Assembly (NCBI GenBank): GCA_003446975.1
Contig: DMAP01000094.1
Coordinates: 1-5,326, forward strand
Length of the DNA: 5,326 bases
DNA from: Clostridiales bacterium
GTDB taxonomy: Bacteria; Bacillota; Clostridia; Tissierellales; Dethiosulfatibacteraceae
Direction of reading: 5' to 3'
Part shown: in pieces, positions 1 to 5,281 of the stretch
Numbering within the stretch: the stretch's first letter is position 1
Layout: every line of letters begins with the position of its first letter
Translations under genes and position numbers: made by a program
Notes under the pieces: generated by a model
Database searches by the model: none
Seen by the model: only the letters and a program-made list of their open reading frames with translations
What the model was told of the DNA's origin: nothing

Positions 1-1
1 T

Positions 2-1036
2 TTGATAGAATTAATGGCGTTATGCAGCATACTCCCAGGTCCGACAAGCACTCAGACCATTGTATCAATAGGGTACAAAATTGGAGGTCCGGTACTTGCT
101 TTTCTGACGATGTTGGTATGGGCATTGCCAGTCATTATTGTGATGACCATTTTATCTTTTTTGTATCAATTCCTGGAGTTGCAAAATATATCCCAGGATG
201 TGCTCCGATTCATCGGGCCTATGGCAGTGGGCTTTATCATAGTTGCCGCATACCGTATCGGCAAGAAAGTGATCACAGATAAGATGACTGTCATTTTGTT
301 CCTTATTGGTGCAATCACAACCTATTTAATACGATCTCCTTGGGTCTTTCCAGTTGTGCTGATCATTGGCGGCTTTACCAGTGTTTTACTGTCTAAGGAA
401 AATAATCTCTGGAATCGTGTAAAGTTGAATCCACCATGGTTTTATATCGTTGCTTTCATTGTAATTGCATTGGGTAGTATAGGATTGAATCTGATATGGA
501 ACAATAGAATATTTGAGCTGTTTGAAAGCTTTTACAGATATGGATATCTGGTATTTGGAGGTGGACAGGTAGTCGTCCCTGTGATGTACAGTGAGCTTGT
601 GGAAATCAACCAATACATGACCAATCAGGAATTTTTAACAGGTTATGGATTGGTGCAGGGGTTGCCCGGACCTATGTTTAGCTTTAGCGCTTATGCTGGG
701 GGCATGGCTGCAAAGGATGGTGGTGCTTTAATTCAAACGTTAGCTGCGTTACTGAGTGGTATCGGAATATTTTTGCCTGGACTTTTGTTGATATATTTTG
801 TTTATCCGATTTGGGAGAATCTAAAGAAAATTAAAGGTATCAAGGTTTCCTTGAAAGGTATAAATGCTGTGGCAGGTGGATTGATTTTCATAGCGGCTGT
901 CATACTGATGCAACGAAGTGGATTTCAAATTGAAAATCTTATTGTTATGGTCATATCCATAATGGTTTTGATTTCAAAAAGAATTCCGGCACCAATCTTA
1001 GTTCTGGCAACATTATTGGCAGGGTTTGTATTTTGA
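2..1036 (+). CDS. chrA: Chromate transporter family protein ChrA (5'-truncated by window)
   Basis: Integral membrane transporter of the CHR family; members with known function export chromate by an anion-exchange or proton-driven mechanism, but many are uncharacterised and the substrate here is inferred. The reading frame is open from the first base, so the start lies upstream; 344 codons are present against about 390-400 for two-domain members, so roughly 50 N-terminal residues are missing. Visible signatures are the first-half motif ALCSILPGPTSTQ (window residues 6-18) and the second-half block with FGGGQVVVP (185-193) followed by GLVQGLPGPMFSFSAYAGG (216-234). These duplicated PGP-type motifs are typical of the family. 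About ten hydrophobic segments can be seen, for example around 26-55, 70-87, 146-166, 243-270 and 310-344. The gene ends 61 bases before the polyphosphate kinase gene with no terminator between them, so read-through is possible. No frameshift or missing motif was seen. The family call is firm; chromate as substrate is less certain. Confidence 0.93.
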   Translation: MIELMALCSILPGPTSTQTIVSIGYKIGGPVLAFLTMLVWALPVIIVMTILSFLYQFLELQNISQDVLRFIGPMAVGFIIVAAYRIGKKVITDKMTVILFLIGAITTYLIRSPWVFPVVLIIGGFTSVLLSKENNLWNRVKLNPPWFYIVAFIVIALGSIGLNLIWNNRIFELFESFYRYGYLVFGGGQVVVPVMYSELVEINQYMTNQEFLTGYGLVQGLPGPMFSFSAYAGGMAAKDGGALIQTLAALLSGIGIFLPGLLLIYFVYPIWENLKKIKGIKVSLKGINAVAGGLIFIAAVILMQRSGFQIENLIVMVISIMVLISKRIPAPILVLATLLAGFVF

Positions 1037-1040
1037 CAAA

Positions 1041-1081
1041 AATGTAATTGATTCGAATGAATCATGATATAATGTAATTGA
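1041..1081 (+). repeat. 11-bp direct repeat pair flanking a dyad in the ppk2 promoter
   Basis: The sequence AATGTAATTGA occurs at 1041-1051 and again at 1071-1081, exactly 30 bp apart, close to three helical turns. Between the copies lies an inverted repeat with arms TGATTC (1049-1054) and GAATCA (1059-1064) around GAAT. The dyad ends just before the extended -10. The arrangement resembles an operator, but no known regulator site was recognised. Confidence 0.5.
1065..1073 (+). promoter_or_regulatory. Extended -10 promoter for ppk2
   Basis: TG at 1065-1066 followed by one base and a perfect TATAAT at 1068-1073 forms an extended -10 element, with an expected start near 1080. The -35 position at 17-bp spacing (1045-1050, TAATTG) is poor, which the TG extension can compensate. 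The leader would be under 20 bases, ending in the ppk2 ribosome binding site. Confidence 0.6.
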
Positions 1082-1097
1082 AGATGAGGAGGTTTTT

Positions 1098-1910
1098 ATG
1101 TCTAATGTCGTTAAGCTACCAAGAAAACGCTATGAAAAAGAACTGAGAAAATTGCATATTGAACTGGTTAGGTTGCAGAAATGGGTAATAGACAAGGGCT
1201 TGAAGGTAGTGGTAATCTTTGAGGGTAGAGATGCAGCGGGCAAGGGAGGAGCTATCAAACGCGTAACTCAGACACTTAACCCCAGACACTGTCGAGTAGC
1301 GGCTTTGCCGGTTCCTACTGAAAAGGAAAGGTCCCAATGGTATTTTCAGAGATATGTCGCACATCTTCCTAGTGCAGGTGAGATGGTCATGTTTGACCGA
1401 AGCTGGTACAACAGAGCGGGAGTTGAGAGAGTTATGGGCTTTTGTACTGACGATGAGTACTGGGAATTCCTTAAATCGGTACCGGAGTTTGAAAACATGC
1501 TCATGAGATCAGGGATCATATTGATTAAGTATTGGTTTTCAGTTAGCGATGAGGTTCAGGAAAAAAGGTTTATAGACAGACTTGAGGACCCTACCAAAAG
1601 ATGGAAAATCAGCGAGATGGATATAGAAGCTAGAAAGCGGTGGCATGATTACTCCAAGGCTAAAGATGTCATGTTTGAACACACAGACACTCAACAATCA
1701 CCCTGGTATGTGGTGGAATCGGATATCAAGAGAAATGCACGCATCAACTGTATCAGTCATCTATTAAGCAAGTTTGAGTATAAAGATGTAGAGATGAAAA
1801 AAATAGAGTTGCCGGACAAGCAAATAAAACCGGAAATTGACAGAACACCATACGAACAACAAAAATTTGTGCCGGATGTTGCCAGCAAGCTTGCATTAAA
1901 AGGTAAATAA
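1098..1910 (+). CDS. ppk2: Polyphosphate kinase 2, class I (ADP/GDP:polyphosphate phosphotransferase)
   Basis: Cytoplasmic PPK2-family kinase that transfers phosphate between polyphosphate and nucleoside diphosphates; characterised class I enzymes mostly run toward ATP or GTP formation. The 270-residue length fits a single-domain class I protein. The Walker A loop is GRDAAGKGG (residues 43-51), after the core strand VVVIFE. The Walker B region is MFDRSWYNRAGVERVMGF (98-115), whose FDRSWYNRAGVE form is characteristic of class I rather than the AMP-using class III. The lid region is around 157-190, including RFIDRLEDPTKRWK and basic residues expected to contact polyphosphate. The last 40 residues are a poorly conserved charged tail. 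The ATG is supported by AGGAGG at 1087-1092 with a 5-base spacer. It has its own extended -10 promoter and is followed 26 bases later by the acetyltransferase gene, probably on the same transcript. The substrate (ADP or GDP) cannot be decided by eye. Confidence 0.95.
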   Translation: MSNVVKLPRKRYEKELRKLHIELVRLQKWVIDKGLKVVVIFEGRDAAGKGGAIKRVTQTLNPRHCRVAALPVPTEKERSQWYFQRYVAHLPSAGEMVMFDRSWYNRAGVERVMGFCTDDEYWEFLKSVPEFENMLMRSGIILIKYWFSVSDEVQEKRFIDRLEDPTKRWKISEMDIEARKRWHDYSKAKDVMFEHTDTQQSPWYVVESDIKRNARINCISHLLSKFEYKDVEMKKIELPDKQIKPEIDRTPYEQQKFVPDVASKLALKGK

Positions 1911-1936
1911 GCTAAAAGCAAGAAGGAGTGGATTTT

Positions 1937-2452
1937 ATGTATATTGAAACCGAAAGATTATTTCTCATCCCATTGACGCTGGATGAGATGAAAAGAGCGT
2001 TGCAGAGCAAAACCCAACTAGCCAATGATTTAGGTTTTCAATTGTTTTCAGAAGAATTGGATGAAAGAATGAAACAGGTCTACGAGGCAAAAATAGACAA
2101 GATGGAAAAGGACCAGGAGAACTTTCTTTTCTATACCTTCTGGCAATTGGTGCTTAAGGAAGAAAAAATCATTATCGGGGAAGTTGGATTCAAAGGACTT
2201 GATTCCGAACAGGGACAACTGGAAGTGGGTTTTGGAACTGAGGAACGATTTAGAAATAAGGGCTATATGACTGAAGCGTTGACAGAACTGATTAAATGGG
2301 CATTTTTCCAGGATAAGGTGAAAATCAGGCGGATTACTGCCCTAACTCTTTCTGACAACATTCCCTCACAAAAGGTACTTGAAAAATCAGGATTGATGCT
2401 ATCACATGAGGAGAGCGGGAAATTATACTGGCATGTCAAAAAAAATAAATGA
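1937..2452 (+). CDS. GNAT family N-acetyltransferase (RimJ/RimL-like)
   Basis: Predicted cytoplasmic acetyl-CoA-dependent N-acetyltransferase; the acceptor (protein N-terminus, amine or small molecule) is unknown. The N-terminus MYIETERLFLIPLT is the usual opening of the RimJ/RimL-like (Acetyltransf_3-type) group. The acetyl-CoA loop is visible as RFRNKGYMTEAL (residues 104-115, R/Q-x-x-G-x pattern), preceded by the GEVGFKG and QLEVGFG strands (81-100). The C-terminal motif is DNIPSQKVLEKSGLM (140-154), where the Asn and Ser are typical. The 171-residue length is normal. The ATG at 1937 is chosen because AAGGAG (1923-1928) sits 8 bases upstream. The in-frame GTG at 1928 lies inside that ribosome binding site and would add only three residues. 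The gene follows ppk2 by 26 bases and is probably co-transcribed with it. Divergent residues 20-75 prevent a more specific name. Confidence 0.88.
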   Translation: MYIETERLFLIPLTLDEMKRALQSKTQLANDLGFQLFSEELDERMKQVYEAKIDKMEKDQENFLFYTFWQLVLKEEKIIIGEVGFKGLDSEQGQLEVGFGTEERFRNKGYMTEALTELIKWAFFQDKVKIRRITALTLSDNIPSQKVLEKSGLMLSHEESGKLYWHVKKNK

Positions 2453-2471
2453 AAATAATTATCAAATAGCA

Positions 2472-2500
2472 TTGACAATCAACTTCCTTTATGTTAACAT
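2472..2500 (+). promoter_or_regulatory. Promoter TTGACA-N17-TAACAT with extended TG
   Basis: A perfect -35 TTGACA (2472-2477) is separated by 17 bp from TAACAT (2495-2500), which is preceded by TG at 2492-2493 as in extended -10 elements. The -10 is part of a perfect 10-bp palindrome, ATGTTAACAT (2491-2500). The predicted start is near 2507. No long ORF follows before the terminator at 2587, so the product may be a short RNA. Confidence 0.6.
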
Positions 2501-2502
2501 TA

Positions 2503-2524
2503 AGTTACCTTAATTGAGGTAACT
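2503..2524 (+). promoter_or_regulatory. Near-perfect 22-bp palindrome, putative operator at the start site
   Basis: The arms AGTTACC (2503-2509) and GGTAACT (2518-2524) are perfectly complementary. The 8-bp centre TTAATTGA continues the symmetry except for one mismatched pair, so 20 of 22 positions are symmetric. It begins two bases after the -10 and covers the predicted start site near 2507, the classic place for a repressor operator. Starting transcription within it would split the left arm, so DNA binding is more likely than an RNA hairpin. The regulator family is not recognised. Confidence 0.55.
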
Positions 2525-2624
2525 CATAAACCCTCCATAATATAATAGACATTTTTTCATTGAACATTTAACTCCAATAATTTCCTAAATATAGCAACTT
2601 TTCCCCGAGTTGCTATATTTTTTT
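2507..2624 (+). ncRNA. Putative small RNA between promoter and intrinsic terminator
   Basis: The span between the predicted start near 2507 and the end of the U-tract at 2624 would give an RNA of about 118 nt. I see no ORF of useful length with a ribosome binding site in it. The RNA would be A/U-rich with C-rich patches: CCCTCC (2531-2536), ACTCC further on, and a TTTCCCCG terminator loop. CCCTCC is complementary to GGAGG Shine-Dalgarno cores, and C-rich single-stranded patches are a known feature of Gram-positive trans-acting sRNAs. The alternative is that the terminator simply ends the ppk2-GNAT transcript and the promoter is a relic of a lost gene. This is inference from signals only, with no match to a known RNA family. 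Confidence 0.35.
2587..2624 (+). terminator. Intrinsic terminator
   Basis: A perfect 13-bp stem is formed by AAATATAGCAACT (2587-2599) and AGTTGCTATATTT (2608-2620) with the 8-base loop TTTCCCCG. It is followed by a T run at 2618-2624. The opposite strand lacks a T tract, so it acts for + strand transcripts. It should end both the ppk2-GNAT transcript and any RNA started at 2507, isolating them from the operon beginning at 2733. Confidence 0.88.
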
Positions 2625-2732
2625 GTTTAAATATGGAAAAGTGATTATCTTGTCAAAGGATTCGCTTTATATTATTAACTATTTCTAAAAATAAGTTTAT
2701 TTAAAAAATATGGGGTGATAAATAAAAAAATA
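2625..2732. other. A/T-rich spacer with UP-like A-tract
   Basis: No gene is visible here. The stretch is very A/T-rich and ends in a run of seven A (2724-2730) directly before the -35 at 2733, as an UP element would. A weak TTGTCA (2650-2655) with TATTAA 17 bp later is a possible minor promoter. A small dyad AAATAA/TTATTT (2689-2702) is not distinguishable from low complexity. Confidence 0.35.
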
Positions 2733-2761
2733 TTGACAAGGAAAAGGTTTTCTATTATCAT
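2733..2761 (+). promoter_or_regulatory. Main promoter of the KAS III-livK operon, TTGACA-N17-TATCAT
   Basis: A perfect -35 TTGACA (2733-2738) and a -10 TATCAT (2756-2761, five of six consensus bases) are separated by the optimal 17 bp. An A-rich tract lies immediately upstream. The predicted start is near 2768, leaving a leader of about 145 bases before the ATG at 2913. A dyad covers the start site, suggesting repression. Confidence 0.7.
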
Positions 2762-2766
2762 TGAAT

Positions 2767-2782
2767 ATGAAAGGTGTTTCAT
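2767..2782 (+). promoter_or_regulatory. Cre-like dyad on the transcription start
   Basis: The arms ATGAAA (2767-2772) and TTTCAT (2777-2782) are perfectly complementary around GGTG. The inner 14 bases TGAAAGGTGTTTCA match the cre consensus TGWAANCGNTNWCA except at the central CG, which is GT. That core is normally well conserved, so CcpA binding is uncertain. The position over the predicted start near 2768 would suit a repressor. Confidence 0.42.
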
Positions 2783-2903
2783 GTCTCATATTAGCAAGGT
2801 TCGTGAGATAGAGATGAAACGAAGGCATAAATTCAAGGATAGGGGGTATTGCTTGAGATTAGAGGTAAAAGTAGAAGTTCCACATGGAGACAAGAATCTC
2901 TAG
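2781..2903 (+). CDS. Possible 40-codon leader ORF, hypothetical
   Basis: An ATG at 2781 opens a 40-residue frame, strongly basic in its middle (MKRRHKFKDRG) and ending VEVPHGDKNL. No domain, signal peptide or membrane segment is recognised. A modest AAAGG (2770-2774) lies 6 bases upstream, close to the predicted RNA 5' end near 2768. The TAG stop (2901-2903) overlaps the AGGAGG (2902-2907) of the next gene, an arrangement that permits translational coupling. The longer frame from GTG 2715 contains the promoter and is not favoured. It may be a leader peptide, a small protein or chance. No known family was recognised. Confidence 0.25.
   Translation: MSHISKVREIEMKRRHKFKDRGYCLRLEVKVEVPHGDKNL
2852..2903 (+). 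promoter_or_regulatory. Leader RNA pairing near the ribosome binding site
   Basis: CTTGAGATT (2852-2860) can pair with AATCTCTAG (2895-2903), nine positions with one T-T mismatch, enclosing 34 bases. The right arm covers the first two bases of AGGAGG (2902-2907). Such a stem could lower translation of the downstream enzyme unless ribosomes on the small upstream ORF open it. The long loop makes this weak evidence. Confidence 0.25.
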
Positions 2904-2912
2904 GAGGTAAGA

Positions 2913-3929
2913 ATGACAACAGTAGGGATTGTTGGAATAGGCATATATATTCCAGATAGGATTATGACAGGCAAAGAAATATCAGAAGCGACACATGGTG
3001 TTTGGACAGAGGAAGCAGTAGTCAAAAAGCTTGGCATCAAACAAAAAAATCTGCCTGGCGAAGGTGATGGGACTCAGGAAATGGGTGCTTTGGCAGCATT
3101 GGATGTTCTGAAAAAAACTGGTACCAATCCTTTGGACATCGATGTGATTCTCTGCATAGGAGAAGAGTGGAAAGAGTACCCTCTTACGACTTCCGCTCTA
3201 TACATACAAGACAGGATTGGTGCCAATAACGCATGGGGCATTGATTTGGCAAACAGATGCTGCACGACAGTTTCGACTATGAAAATCGCGAAAGATATGC
3301 TGATCAGCGATGAATCGATCAATACGATATTGATTGCGGGTGGTTATCGAAATTGCGACCTGGTAGATTACTCAGACAATGACATGTCAATGATGTATAA
3401 TCTGGGAGCAGGTGGAGGCGCTATCATTCTCAAAAAAAATCATGACAGAAACCTGCTGTTGGGGTCCCATATAATCGCCGATGGTTCACTGTCTAGAACT
3501 GCAGGTGTGGAGATTGGTGGAACCAAGAATACAGTAAAACCGGAAAACTATCAGGACGCCAACAAGCTAAGACTGATGCAGCCAAAAAAAATGAAGGACA
3601 GACTCAATCAGGTATCAATGGACAACTGGTACAAATGCATCGATGAATCACTTGCAAAATCAGGATTGGAAAGAAAGGATATCGGTTATCTTGCAATACT
3701 GCATATGAAAAGGTCTGGGCACGATCAAATCTTGAAGGATCTGGGCTTGGATGATGGGAAAACGATATATCTGGAGGATTATGGACATATCGGACAGATT
3801 GATCAGATTTTATCACTGCAGTTGGCACTTGAAGAGAAAAAAATTGCTGAAGGAACTATCGTTTGCATGGTAGCGGCCGGTATCGGATATGTATGGGCTG
3901 CAAACATCATAAAATGGGGCAAAAGTTAA
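2913..3929 (+). CDS. FabH/KAS III-like thiolase-superfamily enzyme with Cys-His-His active site
   Basis: A 338-residue protein with the ketoacyl-ACP synthase III fold; such enzymes condense or transfer acyl groups from CoA or ACP thioesters in the cytoplasm. By eye alignment to E. coli FabH, GIDLANRCC places the nucleophile at Cys116 (FabH Cys112) with a second Cys at 117. LAILH gives His264 (FabH His244). YGHIGQID puts His292 where FabH has Asn274 in YGN. The end GIGYVWAANIIKW matches FabH GGGFTWGSALVRF. The CoA-contact Trp of FabH (DEWI) is Ala35 here, so acyl-carrier or CoA recognition probably differs. It is therefore unlikely to be the fatty-acid initiation enzyme; it could be a specialised acyltransferase, condensing or HMG-CoA synthase-like enzyme. 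The start is set by AGGAGG (2902-2907) with a 5-base spacer. It lies 76 bases before a Liv-type receptor gene, suggesting action on the imported substrate. Confidence 0.85.
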   Translation: MTTVGIVGIGIYIPDRIMTGKEISEATHGVWTEEAVVKKLGIKQKNLPGEGDGTQEMGALAALDVLKKTGTNPLDIDVILCIGEEWKEYPLTTSALYIQDRIGANNAWGIDLANRCCTTVSTMKIAKDMLISDESINTILIAGGYRNCDLVDYSDNDMSMMYNLGAGGGAIILKKNHDRNLLLGSHIIADGSLSRTAGVEIGGTKNTVKPENYQDANKLRLMQPKKMKDRLNQVSMDNWYKCIDESLAKSGLERKDIGYLAILHMKRSGHDQILKDLGLDDGKTIYLEDYGHIGQIDQILSLQLALEEKKIAEGTIVCMVAAGIGYVWAANIIKWGKS

Positions 3930-3954
3930 ACGGGATTAATAAACAAAATTCAAA

Positions 3955-3984
3955 TTATTTATGACCTAAAGGGGTTATAAATAA
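3955..3984 (+). promoter_or_regulatory. 12-bp stem-loop upstream of the receptor gene
   Basis: TTATTTATGACC (3955-3966) pairs with GGTTATAAATAA (3973-3984) around TAAAGG, with one G-U wobble in RNA. No T run follows, so it is not a standard terminator. It ends 11 bases before the GGAGGAG of the receptor gene. Hairpins at this place often stabilise or mark processing of the 3' segment, giving more binding protein than its operon partners. Confidence 0.5.
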
Positions 3985-4005
3985 GAACAAAAAATGGAGG
4001 AGAAA

Positions 4006-5253
4006 ATGAAAACCAAAAAAATCATCGTTATTCTGGTAGTACTTGCTATGATGCTAAATGTCGTAGCCTGCACACAACCGCAACAGCAGACAACAGCAGC
4101 ACCAACGACAGCAGCACCAACAACAGCTGCTCCGACTGAAGCACCAAAGGAACCAATCCTTATCGGTGGCCTGACATCTCTTAGTGGTGGCTTGATGGAC
4201 TATGGCAATCAGATGAAAAGAGGTTTCGAACTAGGTTTGGAGTATGCTACTGATGGTACTATGATGGTAGCTGGAAGACCAATAGAGGTAATTTGGGAAG
4301 ATACAACCACAGTCCCTGAAGTTGCTAGAGAAAGAGCCATTAAGCTTTTAGATGAGGACGAAGTTGATATTATAGTTGGACCTGCTTCTTCTTCTGATGC
4401 ATTTGCTATACTAGGTTTGGCAGAAGAGTATGAAACCGTTTTCATTCTGGAACCCGCAGCAGCAGACTTTTTGACTGGCGAAGTTGCTAACAGATACATC
4501 TTTAGAACAGGAAGAAACACAGCGCAGGATGCAGCAGCTATGGCGGCTGTTATGGCGGGATCAAAAGTTTCCATATTCGCACCTGACAGCGCATTCGGCA
4601 GAGCCTACACAGATCCGTTCAAACCAGCTTTGGAAGCAGCAGGCGGAGAGGTTTTGGTGGAAGAGTATGCACCAATTGATTCAACAAACTTCGCGCCATA
4701 TATCACAAGAATCATTCAATCAAATCCTGACTATGTATTTGTTATTTGGGCAGGCGCCAACGACCCATGGAGACAAATGACAGAAATGGGATTGTTTGAA
4801 GCAACAAAAGTTTCTACAGGTGCTCCTGAAATAGCAGCCCTTAGAAACATGATGCAATTGGAAGGAATGCCAGGATTTACGCTGTATTACCATGGCGTAG
4901 CGAAGAATCCGGTTAATGAATGGTTGATTGAAAAGCATATGGAAAAATACGGCACACCTCCGGATGTCTTTGTATCTGGTGGAATGGCAGCAGCTATGGC
5001 AGCGGTAAAAGCCTTTGAAACGACTAATGGCAGCACCGATGCTGAAGACCTGATTCAAGCCATGAGAGGTATGGAGTTTGACTCACCGACAGGCATGAGA
5101 TATTTCAGATCAGAAGACCATCAGGCACAACAGGTATTGTTTGAAATCACTTACACCAAAGTTGATGGCGTCGATCATATAGTTCCTGAGTTGGTAAGAG
5201 TCATTCCAATAGAAGAGATATACAATCCAATTCAAACAACTCACCCTAGATAA
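4006..5253 (+). CDS. Liv-type ABC transporter substrate-binding lipoprotein
   Basis: Extracellular solute receptor of the branched-chain amino acid/amide type (Peripla_BP_6 fold), tethered to the outer face of the membrane and feeding a Liv-type ABC importer. The 415-residue product starts with a lipoprotein signal, MKTKK plus a hydrophobic core, and the lipobox VVAC with Cys22 as lipidation site. A Thr/Ala/Pro linker (residues 23-48) precedes the binding domain, which opens with ILIGGLTSLSGGLMDYG (51-67). GPASSS (125-130) and DSAFGRA (194-200) sit where this family contacts ligand and hinge. The ATG at 4006 is chosen because GGAGGAG (3996-4002) precedes it by 3 bases. The in-frame ATG at 3994 overlaps that ribosome binding site and would put four charged or polar residues in front of the signal. 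A LivG-like gene follows after 28 bases. The ligand is unknown; relatives bind amino acids, amides, short-chain or aromatic carboxylates. A perfect cre match lies within the gene. Confidence 0.92.
   Translation: MKTKKIIVILVVLAMMLNVVACTQPQQQTTAAPTTAAPTTAAPTEAPKEPILIGGLTSLSGGLMDYGNQMKRGFELGLEYATDGTMMVAGRPIEVIWEDTTTVPEVARERAIKLLDEDEVDIIVGPASSSDAFAILGLAEEYETVFILEPAAADFLTGEVANRYIFRTGRNTAQDAAAMAAVMAGSKVSIFAPDSAFGRAYTDPFKPALEAAGGEVLVEEYAPIDSTNFAPYITRIIQSNPDYVFVIWAGANDPWRQMTEMGLFEATKVSTGAPEIAALRNMMQLEGMPGFTLYYHGVAKNPVNEWLIEKHMEKYGTPPDVFVSGGMAAAMAAVKAFETTNGSTDAEDLIQAMRGMEFDSPTGMRYFRSEDHQAQQVLFEITYTKVDGVDHIVPELVRVIPIEEIYNPIQTTHPR
4090..4146 (+). repeat. 15-bp tandem repeats encoding a TTAAP linker
   Basis: Three consecutive 15-bp units (4090-4104, 4105-4119, 4120-4134) encode Thr-Thr-Ala-Ala-Pro, followed by a partial unit encoding Thr-Glu-Ala-Pro. 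The units differ only at third codon positions. They form the flexible linker between the lipidated Cys and the binding domain, and repeat number may vary between strains. Confidence 0.85.
4431..4444 (+). promoter_or_regulatory. Perfect cre (CcpA) consensus inside the receptor gene
   Basis: TGAAACCGTTTTCA fits TGWAANCGNTNWCA at every defined position. It lies in codons 142-146 of the receptor gene, about 1.66 kb downstream of the operon promoter. Intragenic cre sites acting as roadblocks are known in Bacillota. A chance match of this quality in a window this size is unlikely but possible (rough hand estimate below 1 in 100). Confidence 0.5.
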
Positions 5254-5281
5254 ACAAAAAATAAAGGGGAAGGATGTAGAA

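Noticed and set aside
1033..1038. Perfect TTGACA overlapping the chrA stop, as -35 for ppk2
   Set aside because: It is 29 bp from the TATAAT at 1068, far beyond usable spacing, and no -10 lies 16-18 bp downstream of it.
1928..1936. GTG as alternative start of the acetyltransferase
   Set aside because: The GTG lies within the AAGGAG ribosome binding site itself; ATG 1937 has ideal spacing and gives the usual RimJ/RimL-like N-terminus.
2541..2546. Perfect TATAAT as a further promoter
   Set aside because: No -35-like hexamer at 16-18 bp upstream and no TG extension; the region is A/T-rich, where such hexamers are common.
2689..2702. AAATAA/TTATTT dyad as an operator
   Set aside because: It is pure A/T low complexity in a very A/T-rich spacer, with no other supporting signal.
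2715..2780. GTG-started N-terminal extension of the small leader ORF
   Set aside because: It runs through the strong promoter at 2733-2761, so the main transcript would not include it.
3976..3981. TATAAA as internal promoter for the receptor gene
   Set aside because: The base sequence 17 bp upstream (AATTAT) is a poor -35, and the hexamer is part of the right arm of a hairpin that better explains it.
3994..4005. Upstream in-frame ATG of the receptor gene
   Set aside because: It overlaps the GGAGGAG ribosome binding site and would add Met-Glu-Glu-Lys before a normal lipoprotein signal.
4209..5058. Long open frames on the minus strand and in other + frames inside the receptor gene
   Set aside because: They are antisense or out-of-frame to a clear Liv-type receptor, lack ribosome binding sites and show no recognisable domains; the same holds for minus-strand frames opposite chrA, ppk2, the acetyltransferase and the KAS III-like gene.
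5274..5279. ATG-TAG start-stop element before the LivG-like gene
   Set aside because: It lies at the ribosome binding site by virtue of the GGATG sequence; one such hexamer is expected by chance and nothing else supports a regulatory role.
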